64,000 nucleotides of DNA from JANRIG01 sp033765235. GTDB lineage: Bacteria; Bacteroidota; Bacteroidia; Cytophagales; UBA9547. This document shows, piece after piece, positions 1 through 8,299 of the stretch (position 1 is its first letter; the number at the start of each line of letters is the position of its first letter). The stretch is taken from positions 248,001 to 312,000 of the forward strand of contig JANRIG010000020.1 of NCBI GenBank assembly GCA_033765235.1. The letters are read 5' to 3'. Made by a program: the position numbers and the translations under genes. A model generated the notes under the pieces. The model made no database searches. It was not told the DNA's origin and was given only the letters and a program-made list of their open reading frames with translations.

Positions 1-564
1 CCCAAAAAAATAGCTAAAATGATAGAATCATCGTCCAAAAACCTAAGTAACCTGCTCGACAATTTGCTCAAATGGTCTCGCATACAGATGGATAAGATAG
101 ATTTTAGACCTGAGCGTATAGAAGTACAGAAGTTAGCCGAAGACATTGTGAACCACCTAAAAATACATGCTGCTCCCAAAAGCATAGATATAGTCAATAA
201 TATTCCTCCCAATGCCTATGTCACAGCAGACCTTAACATGATATCTACAGTGATACGCAACCTTATATCAAACGCTATAAAATTTACTGAAAAAAACGGA
301 CTAATCTCTATCTATGGAAGAGATATTGACAGCAATACTTTTGAAATATCTATTGAAGACAATGGGGTGGGCATACCAAACAATATTTTGGCAAAAATAT
401 TCTCTATAGATTTCAAACACTCTACCAAAGGTACTAATAAAGAAGAAGGCACAGGACTTGGTCTAAAAATTTGCAAAGAGTTTATCGAAAAAAATAACGG
501 TACTATCAAGGCCGAATCAAAACTAAAAGAGGGGAGCAAATTTATTTTTACACTGCCCAAATAA
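1..564 (+). CDS. Sensor histidine kinase, C-terminal part (5' end outside window)
   Basis: This is the C-terminal end of a two-component histidine kinase. The reading frame is open to base 1, so the ATG at 19 is probably internal and the sensor region lies upstream. Numbering from that ATG, residues 1-35 look like the second helix of a HisKA dimerisation domain; the phosphoacceptor His would lie outside the window. The HATPase_c domain follows, with an N box (NLISNAIKFT, 81-90), a G1 box (DNGVGIP, 114-120) and a G2 box (GTGLGL, 144-149). The protein ends right after the ATPase fold, so it carries no fused receiver in this part. It is convergent with the TerC gene 24 bases away. The domain call is firm; the stimulus and partner regulator cannot be seen. 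Confidence 0.93.
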   Translation, partial: PKKIAKMIESSSKNLSNLLDNLLKWSRIQMDKIDFRPERIEVQKLAEDIVNHLKIHAAPKSIDIVNNIPPNAYVTADLNMISTVIRNLISNAIKFTEKNGLISIYGRDIDSNTFEISIEDNGVGIPNNILAKIFSIDFKHSTKGTNKEEGTGLGLKICKEFIEKNNGTIKAESKLKEGSKFIFTLPK

Positions 565-588
565 TAATCCAATTATCTTACTCTCTTA

Positions 589-1389
589 TTACTCTACATC
601 TTTGGTAGGAATGTACTCGTTGCGTGCCGGAAAGTTGAAAAGGTATGAAGTAAGTAATGGAATAAAGAAAAAACCTGCTGTGAGCAGTGAGAATACCAAA
701 TCTGCCTCATGTCCGTTGAATATGGCTGCCAAATCTTTGTCGCCAAAATAGTCGAAGAAAGATGATAATAATAACTTAAATCCTAAAATTCCTATTACAA
801 AAAATGCCATATTCTCCAAAAATGGAAACTTTTCCATAAGTTGTACAAAACTTTGAGCTACAAAACGCATAGCCAATATACCTATAAACACCCCTATACA
901 TATAAGCCAAATATTAGGGCTTATAGCCACCGCTGCAAAAATATTATCTATCGAAAAAGCCAAGTCCATAATCTCAACCAATATCACGGTAGACCAAAAT
1001 ATACCAATACTACCCTTGGTAAGCCTAAATAGCCAATTGTCATCTTTTGTTATTTCTTCACCATTTTCAGCTTCTTTTTCTGCGGCTCTTTGTTTTCTGA
1101 AATGATCAATAGTAATCCACAATAAATATAAGCCTCCCAGTGCCTTGAGCCAGAGCACTTTGACCAAATATGAAGCAAAAAGCAGGCACAACCCTCTGAA
1201 CACATAAGCCCCAATAATACCAAATTGGAGTGCCCTACCCCTTACTTTTTTGGGCAAATCCATTACCATAGTGGCCAATACAGCAGCATTATCTACTGAT
1301 AATAAACTCTCTATTAAAAATAAATCAAAAACTATTAATAGCGCTGTGACAGGGTCTTCTCCAAAGTATTTTAAGAAAAATTCTTCCAT
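589..1389 (-). CDS. TerC family integral membrane protein
   Basis: A 266-residue polytopic inner-membrane protein of the TerC/Alx family. These proteins are linked to tellurite resistance and to manganese or other metal-ion homeostasis, including metalation of exported enzymes. Both hallmark acidic motifs are visible in predicted helices: SVDNA at 31-35 and SIDN at 147-150, each with a Glu or Asp close by. About seven hydrophobic segments are separated by one charged cytoplasmic loop (residues 98-122, KEAENGEEITKDD region). The length is normal for the short TerC type without a CBS domain. It is a single gene with its own promoter candidate at 1449-1456. The family call is secure; the transported ion is not readable from sequence. 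Confidence 0.9.
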   Translation of the reverse strand: MEEFFLKYFGEDPVTALLIVFDLFLIESLLSVDNAAVLATMVMDLPKKVRGRALQFGIIGAYVFRGLCLLFASYLVKVLWLKALGGLYLLWITIDHFRKQRAAEKEAENGEEITKDDNWLFRLTKGSIGIFWSTVILVEIMDLAFSIDNIFAAVAISPNIWLICIGVFIGILAMRFVAQSFVQLMEKFPFLENMAFFVIGILGFKLLLSSFFDYFGDKDLAAIFNGHEADLVFSLLTAGFFFIPLLTSYLFNFPARNEYIPTKDVE

Positions 1390-1448
1390 TCAATATTAAA
1401 TATTCATGCAAGTTGAAACAAAAAGTGTGTTTTACAAAATATTATTCA

Positions 1449-1456
1449 CAAAATTA
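1449..1456 (-). promoter_or_regulatory. -7 box (TAnnTTTG) for the TerC gene
   Basis: The minus strand reads TAATTTTG here, an exact match to the Bacteroidota -7 consensus TAnnTTTG. It lies about 60 bases upstream of the TerC start codon and would give a leader of roughly 50 nucleotides. I see no clear -33 TTG. Confidence 0.4.
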
Positions 1457-1498
1457 TGATACTTTTTAAAAAAATAATTACGACAATTTTTTTTATGC

Positions 1499-1506
1499 TA
1501 CCTTTG
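1499..1506 (+). promoter_or_regulatory. -7 box (TAnnTTTG) for tRNA-Pro
   Basis: TACCTTTG, an exact match to the Bacteroidota -7 consensus, ends 22 bases before the first base of the mature tRNA-Pro. That leaves a short leader of about 15 nucleotides for RNase P to remove. A T-rich stretch precedes it but there is no distinct -33 TTG. Confidence 0.6.
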
Positions 1507-1528
1507 CAGACTTTTATTTCACAAAATT

Positions 1529-1602
1529 CGGGATGTAGCGCAGTCTGGTAGCGTACTCCTTTGGGGTGGGAGAGGTCGCGGGTTCAAATCCCGCCATTCC
1601 GA
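1529..1602 (+). tRNA. tRNA-Pro (anticodon GGG)
   Basis: A 74-nt cloverleaf. The acceptor stem CGGGATG pairs with CATTCCG (one G-U pair). The D arm contains AGTCTGGTAGC. The anticodon stem CTCCT/GGGAG (1556-1560, 1568-1572) encloses the loop TTGGGGT, with anticodon GGG at 1563-1565. The T arm carries GGTTCAAATCC and the discriminator base is A at 1602. The bases after it are CTT, so the CCA end is not encoded and must be added. A strong terminator follows directly, so the gene is monocistronic. Confidence 0.96.
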
Positions 1603-1610
1603 CTTATATA

Positions 1611-1645
1611 AAGCCTGCCACAGTAATATTGGGCAGGCTTTTTTT
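1611..1645 (+). terminator. Rho-independent terminator after tRNA-Pro
   Basis: AAGCCTGCC (1611-1619) pairs perfectly with GGCAGGCTT (1632-1640) around a 12-base loop, followed by an uninterrupted T run to 1645. Confidence 0.9.
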
Positions 1646-1655
1646 ATTATTTTTC

Positions 1656-1689
1656 AAAAAAAAGGCACTTCTTGTAAAGTGCCTTTTTA
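1656..1689 (-). terminator. Rho-independent terminator after the YceI gene
   Basis: The inverted repeat AAAGGCACTT (1661-1670)/AAGTGCCTTT (about 1678-1687) has a short loop. Read on the minus strand it is followed by a run of eight T, which fits termination of the leftward yceI-like gene that stops at 1712. It is flanked by A on one side and T on the other, so it may also back up the tRNA terminator. Confidence 0.8.
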
Positions 1690-1711
1690 AAATTATATAT
1701 GCATTATTTGA

Positions 1712-2281
1712 TTAGTCTTTCATAAACTCCATGCTGCCTGCCACCGTCACATCTTCGCCTATCATGGCAGCAGGTGCATTACCCACGCCAAAATCTGTAC
1801 GTTTAAGTGTAGTAGTAAATTTAAATCCTGCTACACGCTTTTTTGACATAGGGTGGTCTATCACTCCCAATAGCGTAGCGTCTAATTTAGCAGGTTTAGT
1901 CACCCCTTTTATAGTAATATTACCTTCTATTACATATTTTTTATCCGCCACTTTTTTGAAAGAGGTGCTTTTGAAAGTAATATTTGGAAACTTGGCTGCA
2001 TCAAACATGTCATCTTTTTTGAGATGTGCATCTCTATCGCTTTGGTTGGTGCTTACACTGGCTACATCTATGGTCACATCTACTGTAGCTGCTTCAAATG
2101 TTTCGTCTTTTGAAGTTAACTTTATTTCATAATTTTTAAAATCGCCCTGAGTCTCAGACACCATCAAGTGGGTAATAGTGAAGCCAAGTTTGGTATGAGC
2201 TTTGTCCAGCGTCCATGTAACTTGGGCAAATGTACTTACTGCAAATAATAGGCTTGATGCTAAAATAACTGTTTTTTTCAT
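1712..2281 (-). CDS. YceI family secreted protein
   Basis: A 189-residue YceI-like protein. Members are lipocalin-like beta-barrels that bind polyisoprenoid chains in the periplasm. The N-terminus (MKKTVILASSLLFAVSTFAQ) is a clear Sec signal peptide with cleavage likely after AFAQ-type residues near 19-20. The core shows the family pattern: WTLDKAHTKLGF near the start, then DAHLKKDDMFDAAKFP around 85-100 and the closing KRTDFGVG segment around 160. Length is normal. It stands alone, ends at a strong terminator and is divergent from metG. The family call is firm; the physiological ligand is unknown. Confidence 0.93.
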   Translation of the reverse strand: MKKTVILASSLLFAVSTFAQVTWTLDKAHTKLGFTITHLMVSETQGDFKNYEIKLTSKDETFEAATVDVTIDVASVSTNQSDRDAHLKKDDMFDAAKFPNITFKSTSFKKVADKKYVIEGNITIKGVTKPAKLDATLLGVIDHPMSKKRVAGFKFTTTLKRTDFGVGNAPAAMIGEDVTVAGSMEFMKD

Positions 2282-2373
2282 TTTTAAATAGAAGTTTAGT
2301 TTAAATATAAGATTAGAATTAATTATTACATAATGATTTTCATCATGTATTTTTACAACCTATTACATATAGT

Positions 2374-4440
2374 ATGGATAAAAAGTTCACTCGTACCACA
2401 GTCACTGCCGCACTTATATATGCCAATGGACCTGTACACATAGGGCATTTGGCAGGGTGCTATCTTCCTGCCGACATTTATGTGAGATATTTGCGTGCCA
2501 AAGGCGAGGATGTAATATTTGTATCAGGCACTGATGAGCATGGAGTACCTATCACCATCAAGGCTAAAAACGAAGGTATTACTCCACAGCAAGTGGTGGA
2601 CAAATATTATACACAAATCAAAAAATCTTTTGAAGAGTTTGGCATATCTTTTGACATATACTCGCGCACCAGCAGTGCAGAGCACCATGCCATGTCGCAA
2701 GATTTTTTTTTACACCTGTATAATAATAAAAATTTTGTTGAAAAAACAGATGAGCAATACTATGACCAAGAAGCTAATAGATTTTTGGCCGACAGATATA
2801 TAACAGGCACTTGTCCTGTATGTGCCAACCCTCATGCCTATGGTGACCAATGTGAGAAATGTGGCTCTACCCTCAGCCCTCAAGACCTGATAAACCCTCG
2901 CTCTACCCTATCGGGCAAATCACCTGTAAAGAAACCTACTACCAACTGGTATTTGCCATTAGATACATTGCAGCCTCACATTCAAAAATACATATCTGCA
3001 CACCCTGAGTGGAAAACCAATGTGCTTGGCCAGTGCAAATCATGGCTATCGCAAGGGCTGCAACCACGCGCAATGACCCGAGATTTGGAATGGGGAGTGA
3101 GTTTGCCTATAGCAAATACAGCTGGCAAAGTGATGTATGTATGGTTTGATGCACCCATAGGTTACATTACATTTACCAAACAACTATGCCAACAAAACGC
3201 CAAAAACTGGGAGCCCTACTGGAAATCAGAAGATACAAGATTAGTACACTTTATAGGCAAAGACAATATCGTATTTCATTGTATCATATTTCCAGCCATG
3301 CTCATGCAACACGGAGGATATATATTGCCCCATCAAGTACCTGCATGCGAATTTTTGAACTTGGAAGGCGATAAAATATCAACCTCACGCAATTGGGCTA
3401 TATGGCTGCACGAATACCTGCAAGACTTCAAAGACAAGCAAGATGTGCTACGCTATGTGCTGGCTGCCAACATACCCGAGACCAAAGACAGTGACTTCAC
3501 TTGGGCAGATTTTATGACAAGAAACAACAGTGAACTGGTAGGAATATTGGGCAACTTTGTAAACCGTACATTAGTGCTACTGCACAAATATTGTGAAGGC
3601 AAAGTGCCTCAATATACCGGAACTCATCAAGCTGCACACCAAGATGTTATTGCAAAAATACAATCTGTGAAAGCTGAGCTTAGTAGTGCCATAGAAGCAT
3701 ACAGGTTCAGAGAAGGGCTCAATATATTAATGGACTTAGCACGGGCAGGCAACAAGTATATGGCTGATACAGAGCCATGGAAAATGGCTGCACATGATAT
3801 GGATGCTGTAAATAGTATACTATATAATAGTGTACAACTGTGTGCCAATTTGTGTATATTCATGGAGCCTTATATGCCCTTTACAGCTGCAAAATTGCAG
3901 AAAATGCTTAATTTGGATAAAAAAATGTGGGATGAAGCAGGCAACATGCAAATATTGCCTACCGGGCACATGGTAAATGAGCCACAATTGCTATTTGCCA
4001 AATTGGATGAAAGTGACATAAAGCCACAAATAGAAAAATTAAATATATCGCGCCAAGCGCAAATAAAAAAAGACGATATGGAAACCAAAACTGTAGAAAA
4101 AACCATAGAAAAAACTGCTATAAGCTATGATGATTTTGTGAAGATGGATATTCGCACGGCCACCATATTGGCAGCCGAAAGGGTGCCCAAAACAGACAAG
4201 CTGCTCAAAATCACCCTAGACACAGGTATAGATACACGCACTGTAGTGAGCGGCATAGCCATGCACTATGACCCTGAGCATATCATAGGCAAGCAAGTGA
4301 CACTACTGGCCAACTTGGAGCCTCGCAATATCAAAGGTATAGAATCTAAAGGCATGATACTCATGGCCGAAGATACAGATGGAAAGCTACACTTTGTACA
4401 ACCTGATGCTATCATAAATAATGGGGCTGAGGTACGATAA
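2374..4440 (+). CDS. metG: Methionine--tRNA ligase
   Basis: Methionyl-tRNA synthetase (688 residues) charges tRNA-Met and initiator tRNA in the cytoplasm. Visible landmarks are the HIGH motif at 22-25, a zinc knuckle with Cys147, Cys150, Cys160 and Cys163, and a KMSKS-type loop reading KISTS at 334-338. An anticodon-binding helical region follows. The C-terminal tRNA-binding (Arc1p/EMAP-like) domain runs from about 580 to 688 (DFVKMDIRTATILAAERVPK begins it), so this is the long, dimer-forming form. A charged linker (KKDDMETKTVEKTIEKT) joins the halves. It begins at an ATG in a 92-base divergent gap from yceI, and the DUF58 gene follows 33 bases downstream. Confidence 0.98.
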   Translation: MDKKFTRTTVTAALIYANGPVHIGHLAGCYLPADIYVRYLRAKGEDVIFVSGTDEHGVPITIKAKNEGITPQQVVDKYYTQIKKSFEEFGISFDIYSRTSSAEHHAMSQDFFLHLYNNKNFVEKTDEQYYDQEANRFLADRYITGTCPVCANPHAYGDQCEKCGSTLSPQDLINPRSTLSGKSPVKKPTTNWYLPLDTLQPHIQKYISAHPEWKTNVLGQCKSWLSQGLQPRAMTRDLEWGVSLPIANTAGKVMYVWFDAPIGYITFTKQLCQQNAKNWEPYWKSEDTRLVHFIGKDNIVFHCIIFPAMLMQHGGYILPHQVPACEFLNLEGDKISTSRNWAIWLHEYLQDFKDKQDVLRYVLAANIPETKDSDFTWADFMTRNNSELVGILGNFVNRTLVLLHKYCEGKVPQYTGTHQAAHQDVIAKIQSVKAELSSAIEAYRFREGLNILMDLARAGNKYMADTEPWKMAAHDMDAVNSILYNSVQLCANLCIFMEPYMPFTAAKLQKMLNLDKKMWDEAGNMQILPTGHMVNEPQLLFAKLDESDIKPQIEKLNISRQAQIKKDDMETKTVEKTIEKTAISYDDFVKMDIRTATILAAERVPKTDKLLKITLDTGIDTRTVVSGIAMHYDPEHIIGKQVTLLANLEPRNIKGIESKGMILMAEDTDGKLHFVQPDAIINNGAEVR

Positions 4441-4473
4441 ATAATAAATATTACACAAAAAATAACAATAACT

Positions 4474-5358
4474 ATGAGTGATATCAAGCTAAAAGATGTG
4501 TTAAAAAAGTTGCGCAGCTACGAAATAAAAATACGCAAAGCCGTAAATCAAAATATGCACGGCGACTACCACTCTGTATTCAAAGGCTCAGGCATAGAGT
4601 TTGACGATGTGCGGCAATACAGCTATGGCGACGATGTGCGCAACATAGACTGGAATGTGACCGCCAAAGGGCATGGTACATTTATTAAAGTATTCAAAGA
4701 AGAAAAAGAGCAAGTAGTTTTTTTTATGGTAGATGTGAGTGCCTCGCAAGACATAGGCAAAGATGGAGCAAAAAAGATAGACCTTGCCAAAGAAATAGCA
4801 GGAGTGCTGGCTCTATCAGCTATCAAAGAAGATAGCAGAGTGGGGGCATTCTGCTTTAGCGACCAAAAAGAAAAATACATAAAACCCGACAAAGGCATAA
4901 AATTTGGCTATGAGCTCATAAGCAACATTTTGAAGCTATCCCCAAAGTCTGCTCGTACAGACCTTAGCAAGAGTATATTATACACCCTCAATGCTATCAA
5001 ACGCAGGTCAATCATCATACTTATTTCAGACTTTATAGATGAAAACTATATGCAAAGCTTCAAAGCATTGGCCAATAAACATGACTTGGTAGCCATACAT
5101 CTCTCTGACCGCAGAGAAGCCAAGCTGCCCGGATTGGGTATAATACCTCTGTATGACAAAGAAGCAAAAAAAACTATCTGGATAAACTCCTCTTCGAGTA
5201 GCTTCAAAAACTCTGTAAACCAACAATTTAATAACACTAAAAGCGAACTTGAAAAAGTATGCAGAGCTACTAACAGCAGCTACTTACAAATATTTACCAA
5301 TGAAGATTATGTAAGCAAGTTGGTAAGGCTATTCAACCTCAGATCTGCTATGCGGTAA
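4474..5358 (+). CDS. DUF58 domain protein (MoxR-associated, vWA-like)
   Basis: A 294-residue DUF58 protein. The family signature runs through residues 40-75: GIEFDDVRQYSYGDD followed by VRNIDW, then a vWA-like fold beginning VVFFMVDVSAS (MIDAS-type D87-x-S89-x-S91). DUF58 proteins usually sit beside MoxR AAA+ ATPases and vWA-BatA/BatB genes in Bacteroidota aerotolerance-type clusters. Here no MoxR or Bat partner is in view; the neighbours are metG and tsaB, so the gene is solitary in this window. No signal peptide or membrane helix is seen. The function is probably chaperone or assembly related with a MoxR encoded elsewhere; that part is inference. Confidence 0.9.
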   Translation: MSDIKLKDVLKKLRSYEIKIRKAVNQNMHGDYHSVFKGSGIEFDDVRQYSYGDDVRNIDWNVTAKGHGTFIKVFKEEKEQVVFFMVDVSASQDIGKDGAKKIDLAKEIAGVLALSAIKEDSRVGAFCFSDQKEKYIKPDKGIKFGYELISNILKLSPKSARTDLSKSILYTLNAIKRRSIIILISDFIDENYMQSFKALANKHDLVAIHLSDRREAKLPGLGIIPLYDKEAKKTIWINSSSSSFKNSVNQQFNNTKSELEKVCRATNSSYLQIFTNEDYVSKLVRLFNLRSAMR

Positions 5359-5371
5359 GTATTATGTGCCT

Positions 5372-6046
5372 TTACTTATTCAAAACATTCTTTGGAAATG
5401 CAGCCACAAAATTTTTCAAATAATATGGCTCAAAAGTATATACATCTTCAAATTCATTTTTTTGAAATTTAGTATATGCCAATGTACCCATGTGTGTAGC
5501 AGAGGGGTGTACATCTTTTGCAAATATTGCATTTGCATGTGAAATAAGGGGTCTTAGTTTGTCACTGCCGTTGCCACAAAAAACGATTTTTTCATGTTCC
5601 AATTCACTATATATTTCATTCACATCCAGTACTTTGGCTCGTATTTCAGTAATTTCTGACAGCCGATTATCAAATTTTTGACAATATACCTCCATGCGAC
5701 GTGCATCTATCATGGCATAAATTGCAGCACCATATAGTATAGCTTGGGAGGCTATAATAGTGAGTGATGGCACAGCTATGAGGGGTATGTCGAGCGCATA
5801 GCATAGCCCTTTGGCAGTAGATGAGGCTATACGCAAACCTGTATATGAGCCCGGACCCGATGATATGGCTATAGCACTTACTTGGTTAATTTCTATTTTA
5901 CCTTCGCTCAATAGGTTATTTATCATCATATTCAACATTTCGGCATGTGATTTGCCCTTTTGCAATGAAATGTCTGCCACAATAGTGCCAGCATCATGCA
6001 AGGCTGCTGAGCACATATCTGTAGATGTATCAATACTGATTATCAA
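5372..6046 (-). CDS. tsaB: tRNA threonylcarbamoyladenosine biosynthesis protein TsaB
   Basis: TsaB (224 residues) is the scaffold partner of TsaD in making the universal t6A37 modification of ANN-decoding tRNAs. It has an ASKHA fold. Seen here are the N-terminal strand IISIDTSTD (2-10), a KSHAEMLNMM helix (32-41) and the signature GPGSYTGLRI (64-73). The C-terminal half is divergent, as usual for this protein. It is the last gene of a leftward operon rpsP-rimM-tsaB, 14 bases after rimM, so the whole unit is translation related. It is convergent with the DUF58 gene, 13 bases apart. Confidence 0.95.
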   Translation of the reverse strand: MIISIDTSTDMCSAALHDAGTIVADISLQKGKSHAEMLNMMINNLLSEGKIEINQVSAIAISSGPGSYTGLRIASSTAKGLCYALDIPLIAVPSLTIIASQAILYGAAIYAMIDARRMEVYCQKFDNRLSEITEIRAKVLDVNEIYSELEHEKIVFCGNGSDKLRPLISHANAIFAKDVHPSATHMGTLAYTKFQKNEFEDVYTFEPYYLKNFVAAFPKNVLNK

Positions 6047-6060
6047 GGCATTGAGATTAG

Positions 6061-6618
6061 TTAATCACCATCATCTTTGGTATGCGATGAAGTCAAATAT
6101 ATATCTAAATATCCCTCCGGGAGTGAAAGTGATATGATTTTTTTTTCGTGGTCTATGCTCTGTACTATGTTTTTGTTGTATGGTATTAATATTTCTTTGC
6201 CTTGCAAACTTGCCACTATCAATGGGTTATTAGGGTATTCAATGGTACCGACTACGGTTGTATTAAAGCCTATATTTTTTTCTACTAAGGCATAGCCTTC
6301 TAATTGTGACAAAGATATTGACTGTTGTATAAATTTGCTTAACCACGCCTCCGGCAAATATACCTTTTTACCTTTCAATGATTGACCTTTTTCTAAGGTA
6401 TTTATATCGCGCAATTCTAAAATTACCTTTGCTTGATGATGCGAATATTTGTTAATAAAATAAGGAATATTTTCATTGGCATCGCCAATGAACAGAGTAT
6501 CTGCTTTAGGCTTGAAAAATGCAGCAACCTCTTTATGTAATTGTAATACTATTTCACCTTTTACACCATGAGTTTTGGATATATACCCTATAGGTGCCAT
6601 TTTCATGTCGGGGTGCAT
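6061..6618 (-). CDS. rimM: Ribosome maturation factor RimM
   Basis: RimM (185 residues) binds ribosomal protein S19 and helps mature the 30S head. The N-terminal RimM barrel opens with IGYISKTHGVKGEIVLQLH and the PRC-barrel domain occupies roughly residues 95-180 (EGYALVEKN to PEGYLDIY). Three in-frame ATGs lie close together at the start (6618, 6606, 6600); the one at 6600 begins directly at MAPIGYISK and is as plausible as the first. It starts 3 bases after the rpsP stop, so the two are probably translationally coupled, which is the classical rpsP-rimM pairing. Confidence 0.95.
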   Translation of the reverse strand: MHPDMKMAPIGYISKTHGVKGEIVLQLHKEVAAFFKPKADTLFIGDANENIPYFINKYSHHQAKVILELRDINTLEKGQSLKGKKVYLPEAWLSKFIQQSISLSQLEGYALVEKNIGFNTTVVGTIEYPNNPLIVASLQGKEILIPYNKNIVQSIDHEKKIISLSLPEGYLDIYLTSSHTKDDGD

Positions 6619-6621
6619 GTA

Positions 6622-7338
6622 CTATTCTACGGGCGCAGTATCTTCTGCGGTAGCTACAGGGGCTTCTTGTGCCGGAGCTACTGCTGCTTCGGCTATGGGT
6701 AATGTTTCTGACACCACATCAGCTATAGGAGCTTCCTCTGCTGCAGAGGCTATAGGAGCTATATCTGTAGCTTGTGCAGTATCGGCTGCCACATTGGCAG
6801 TGAGTGCTTCAGATATTATTGCAGTAGTTTCGGTGGCTTGCTCTTCTGTAGCTTGGGGTTGCTCAGCTGCTGCCTCTACTACTTTATTTTTATTTTTAAT
6901 GCTTTCTTCACGAGCTGCATTTACCTTGGCTTCTGCTTCTAATTTGGCTTTTTGGGCTTTTTCTTTAGCTATGGCAAGGTTAGATTTTTTAGTGTCTATT
7001 TTATTGGTTTTAGTATTGAGCCATTCATTGAGTTTTTTGTCTGCTTCATCTTGAGTGATGGCACCTTTGTTTACACCTATTTGCAAGTGTTTCTTAAAGA
7101 GTAATCCTTTGTATGACAGCATGGCTTTGACAGTGTCGGTAGGTTGGGCACCATTCATGAGCCATTGGAAGGCTTTGGTCTCGTTGAGTTCTATGGTTGC
7201 AGGATTGGTATTGGGGTTATAAACGCCTATTTTTTCAATGAATTTACCATCTCTTGGTGCACGTGCATCGGCTATTACCACATCGAACAGGGCTAATTTT
7301 TTGCGTCCCCTTTTGAATAATCTTATTTTTACAGACAT
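6622..7338 (-). CDS. rpsP: 30S ribosomal protein S16 with long acidic/Ala-rich tail
   Basis: The first ~90 residues are canonical S16 (MSVKIRLFKRGRKKLALFDV, RDGKFIEKIGVYNP, GAQPTDTVK), an early-assembling 30S protein. The protein is 238 residues long against about 80-90 in most bacteria. Residues ~90-150 are a lysine-rich helical segment (EADKKLNEWLNTKTNKI, KEKAQKAKLEAEAKV), and ~150-238 are low complexity, rich in Ala, Glu, Thr and Pro and strongly acidic. Extended S16 is common in Bacteroidota, but this tail is long. It leads the operon rpsP-rimM-tsaB, with a promoter box at 7396-7403. The usual trmD and rplS do not follow. Confidence 0.96.
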   Translation of the reverse strand: MSVKIRLFKRGRKKLALFDVVIADARAPRDGKFIEKIGVYNPNTNPATIELNETKAFQWLMNGAQPTDTVKAMLSYKGLLFKKHLQIGVNKGAITQDEADKKLNEWLNTKTNKIDTKKSNLAIAKEKAQKAKLEAEAKVNAAREESIKNKNKVVEAAAEQPQATEEQATETTAIISEALTANVAADTAQATDIAPIASAAEEAPIADVVSETLPIAEAAVAPAQEAPVATAEDTAPVE

Positions 7339-7395
7339 TATATTTTAATTTATGGTGTAGAACACGTCTACTGTTAAATTATTTTTTTGAGGGCG

Positions 7396-7403
7396 CAAAT
7401 GTA
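7396..7403 (-). promoter_or_regulatory. -7 box (TAnnTTTG) for the rpsP operon
   Basis: The minus strand reads TACATTTG, exact to consensus, 58 bases upstream of the rpsP start codon. It implies a leader of about 50 nt that could carry autoregulation, but I see no defined structure in it. Confidence 0.55.
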
Positions 7404-7442
7404 GGAGTTATTTTTATTAATAAAAAATATTTTCCCCAAAAT

Positions 7443-8210
7443 CTAAAAAAAACATATGTCGGCAAAGCAACGCAGCATTTTGAGAGTCATATCTTTTTGC
7501 TCTATCATACCCATGTGGCCACAATTGTCTATAAGAAAAAGGCAGCTTATTTTGGGCATTATGCTCTGCGCTACTGTATGGGTGTATAGTACTGCATTAT
7601 CATTTTTGCCTGCTATGAATAATATTGGGAAAGTGGCATTTTTCAGCACATGTGTTTTGTCTGCACGGTCGCGCATGGCTGAATTGGTATTAATTATTAC
7701 ATTTGCAGATGTTTTTATACCTATATTATACAGTTTTTCCATATCGTTCACATACATATCTTTGTGAGCATCGGCAAAAAGCAAGGGGTAAAAATTTTTG
7801 AGAAATGGTTCTGCACCATGCTTGCTGATAAATTCATTGGCTTTGTTTCTATTTGCCTTTTTCTCATCTGTGTCTGCATAGGCAGTACTGTGAAAAAGTA
7901 CCAATCCTTGTAAAAGATGTGGATACTGCTCTGCCAAGCTGAGTGCTACATAACCACCTAATGAGTGCCCTGCCACTACCGCTTTTGCTATCTTGAGCGA
8001 AGTTAATAATTGATATATTTCATGTGCCAATATATCAATGGTTACTTGAGGGAGTTCGGTGCTTTGCCCAAAGCCCGGCAAGTCTATAGTTATTACACAA
8101 TACTTATCTGATAGAGCACTTGTAAATTCATTCCATATCTCATGGGTTTCATTGAAGCCGTGTATCAATAATATACATGTGCCTGATCCCTGCTTTTGAT
8201 AATATACCAT
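7443..8210 (-). CDS. Alpha/beta hydrolase
   Basis: A compact alpha/beta-fold hydrolase of about 255 residues from the start chosen here. The nucleophile elbow GHSLGG places the catalytic Ser at residue 83. The oxyanion HG motif is LLIHGFNETH (about 15-23), the acid lies in GKNDNA and the catalytic His in DNCGHMG near the C-terminus. I chose the ATG at 8210 (MVYYQKQGS) because it begins exactly at the first strand; an upstream in-frame ATG at 8261 would add 17 hydrophobic/aromatic residues and crowd the divergent dprA promoter. No signal peptide is seen with the chosen start. The substrate is unknown; small-ester or epoxide-like hydrolysis is typical of the family. Confidence 0.9.
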   Translation of the reverse strand: MVYYQKQGSGTCILLIHGFNETHEIWNEFTSALSDKYCVITIDLPGFGQSTELPQVTIDILAHEIYQLLTSLKIAKAVVAGHSLGGYVALSLAEQYPHLLQGLVLFHSTAYADTDEKKANRNKANEFISKHGAEPFLKNFYPLLFADAHKDMYVNDMEKLYNIGIKTSANVIINTNSAMRDRADKTHVLKNATFPILFIAGKNDNAVLYTHTVAQSIMPKISCLFLIDNCGHMGMIEQKDMTLKMLRCFADICFF

Positions 8211-8299
8211 ATATTTTTTGCCAATATAGATAAAAATATATCTTGATTGTAACCAGATCATGGTATATATACAGAAAAAAACATTAATTGCGCCTACTT

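Noticed and set aside
1390..1530. Metal-sensing yybP-ykoY-type riboswitch before the TerC gene
   Set aside because: The leader is about 50 bases and shows none of the conserved loop sequences.
6575..7054. Ala/Ser-rich 159-residue frame on the plus strand opposite rpsP
   Set aside because: It is the antisense shadow of the low-complexity Ala/Glu tail of S16; its repetitive composition comes from that.
8211..8261. Seventeen-residue N-terminal extension of the alpha/beta hydrolase as a signal peptide
   Set aside because: The segment WLQSRYIFIYIGKKY is short, with charges inside and no cleavage site; the inner ATG fits the fold.
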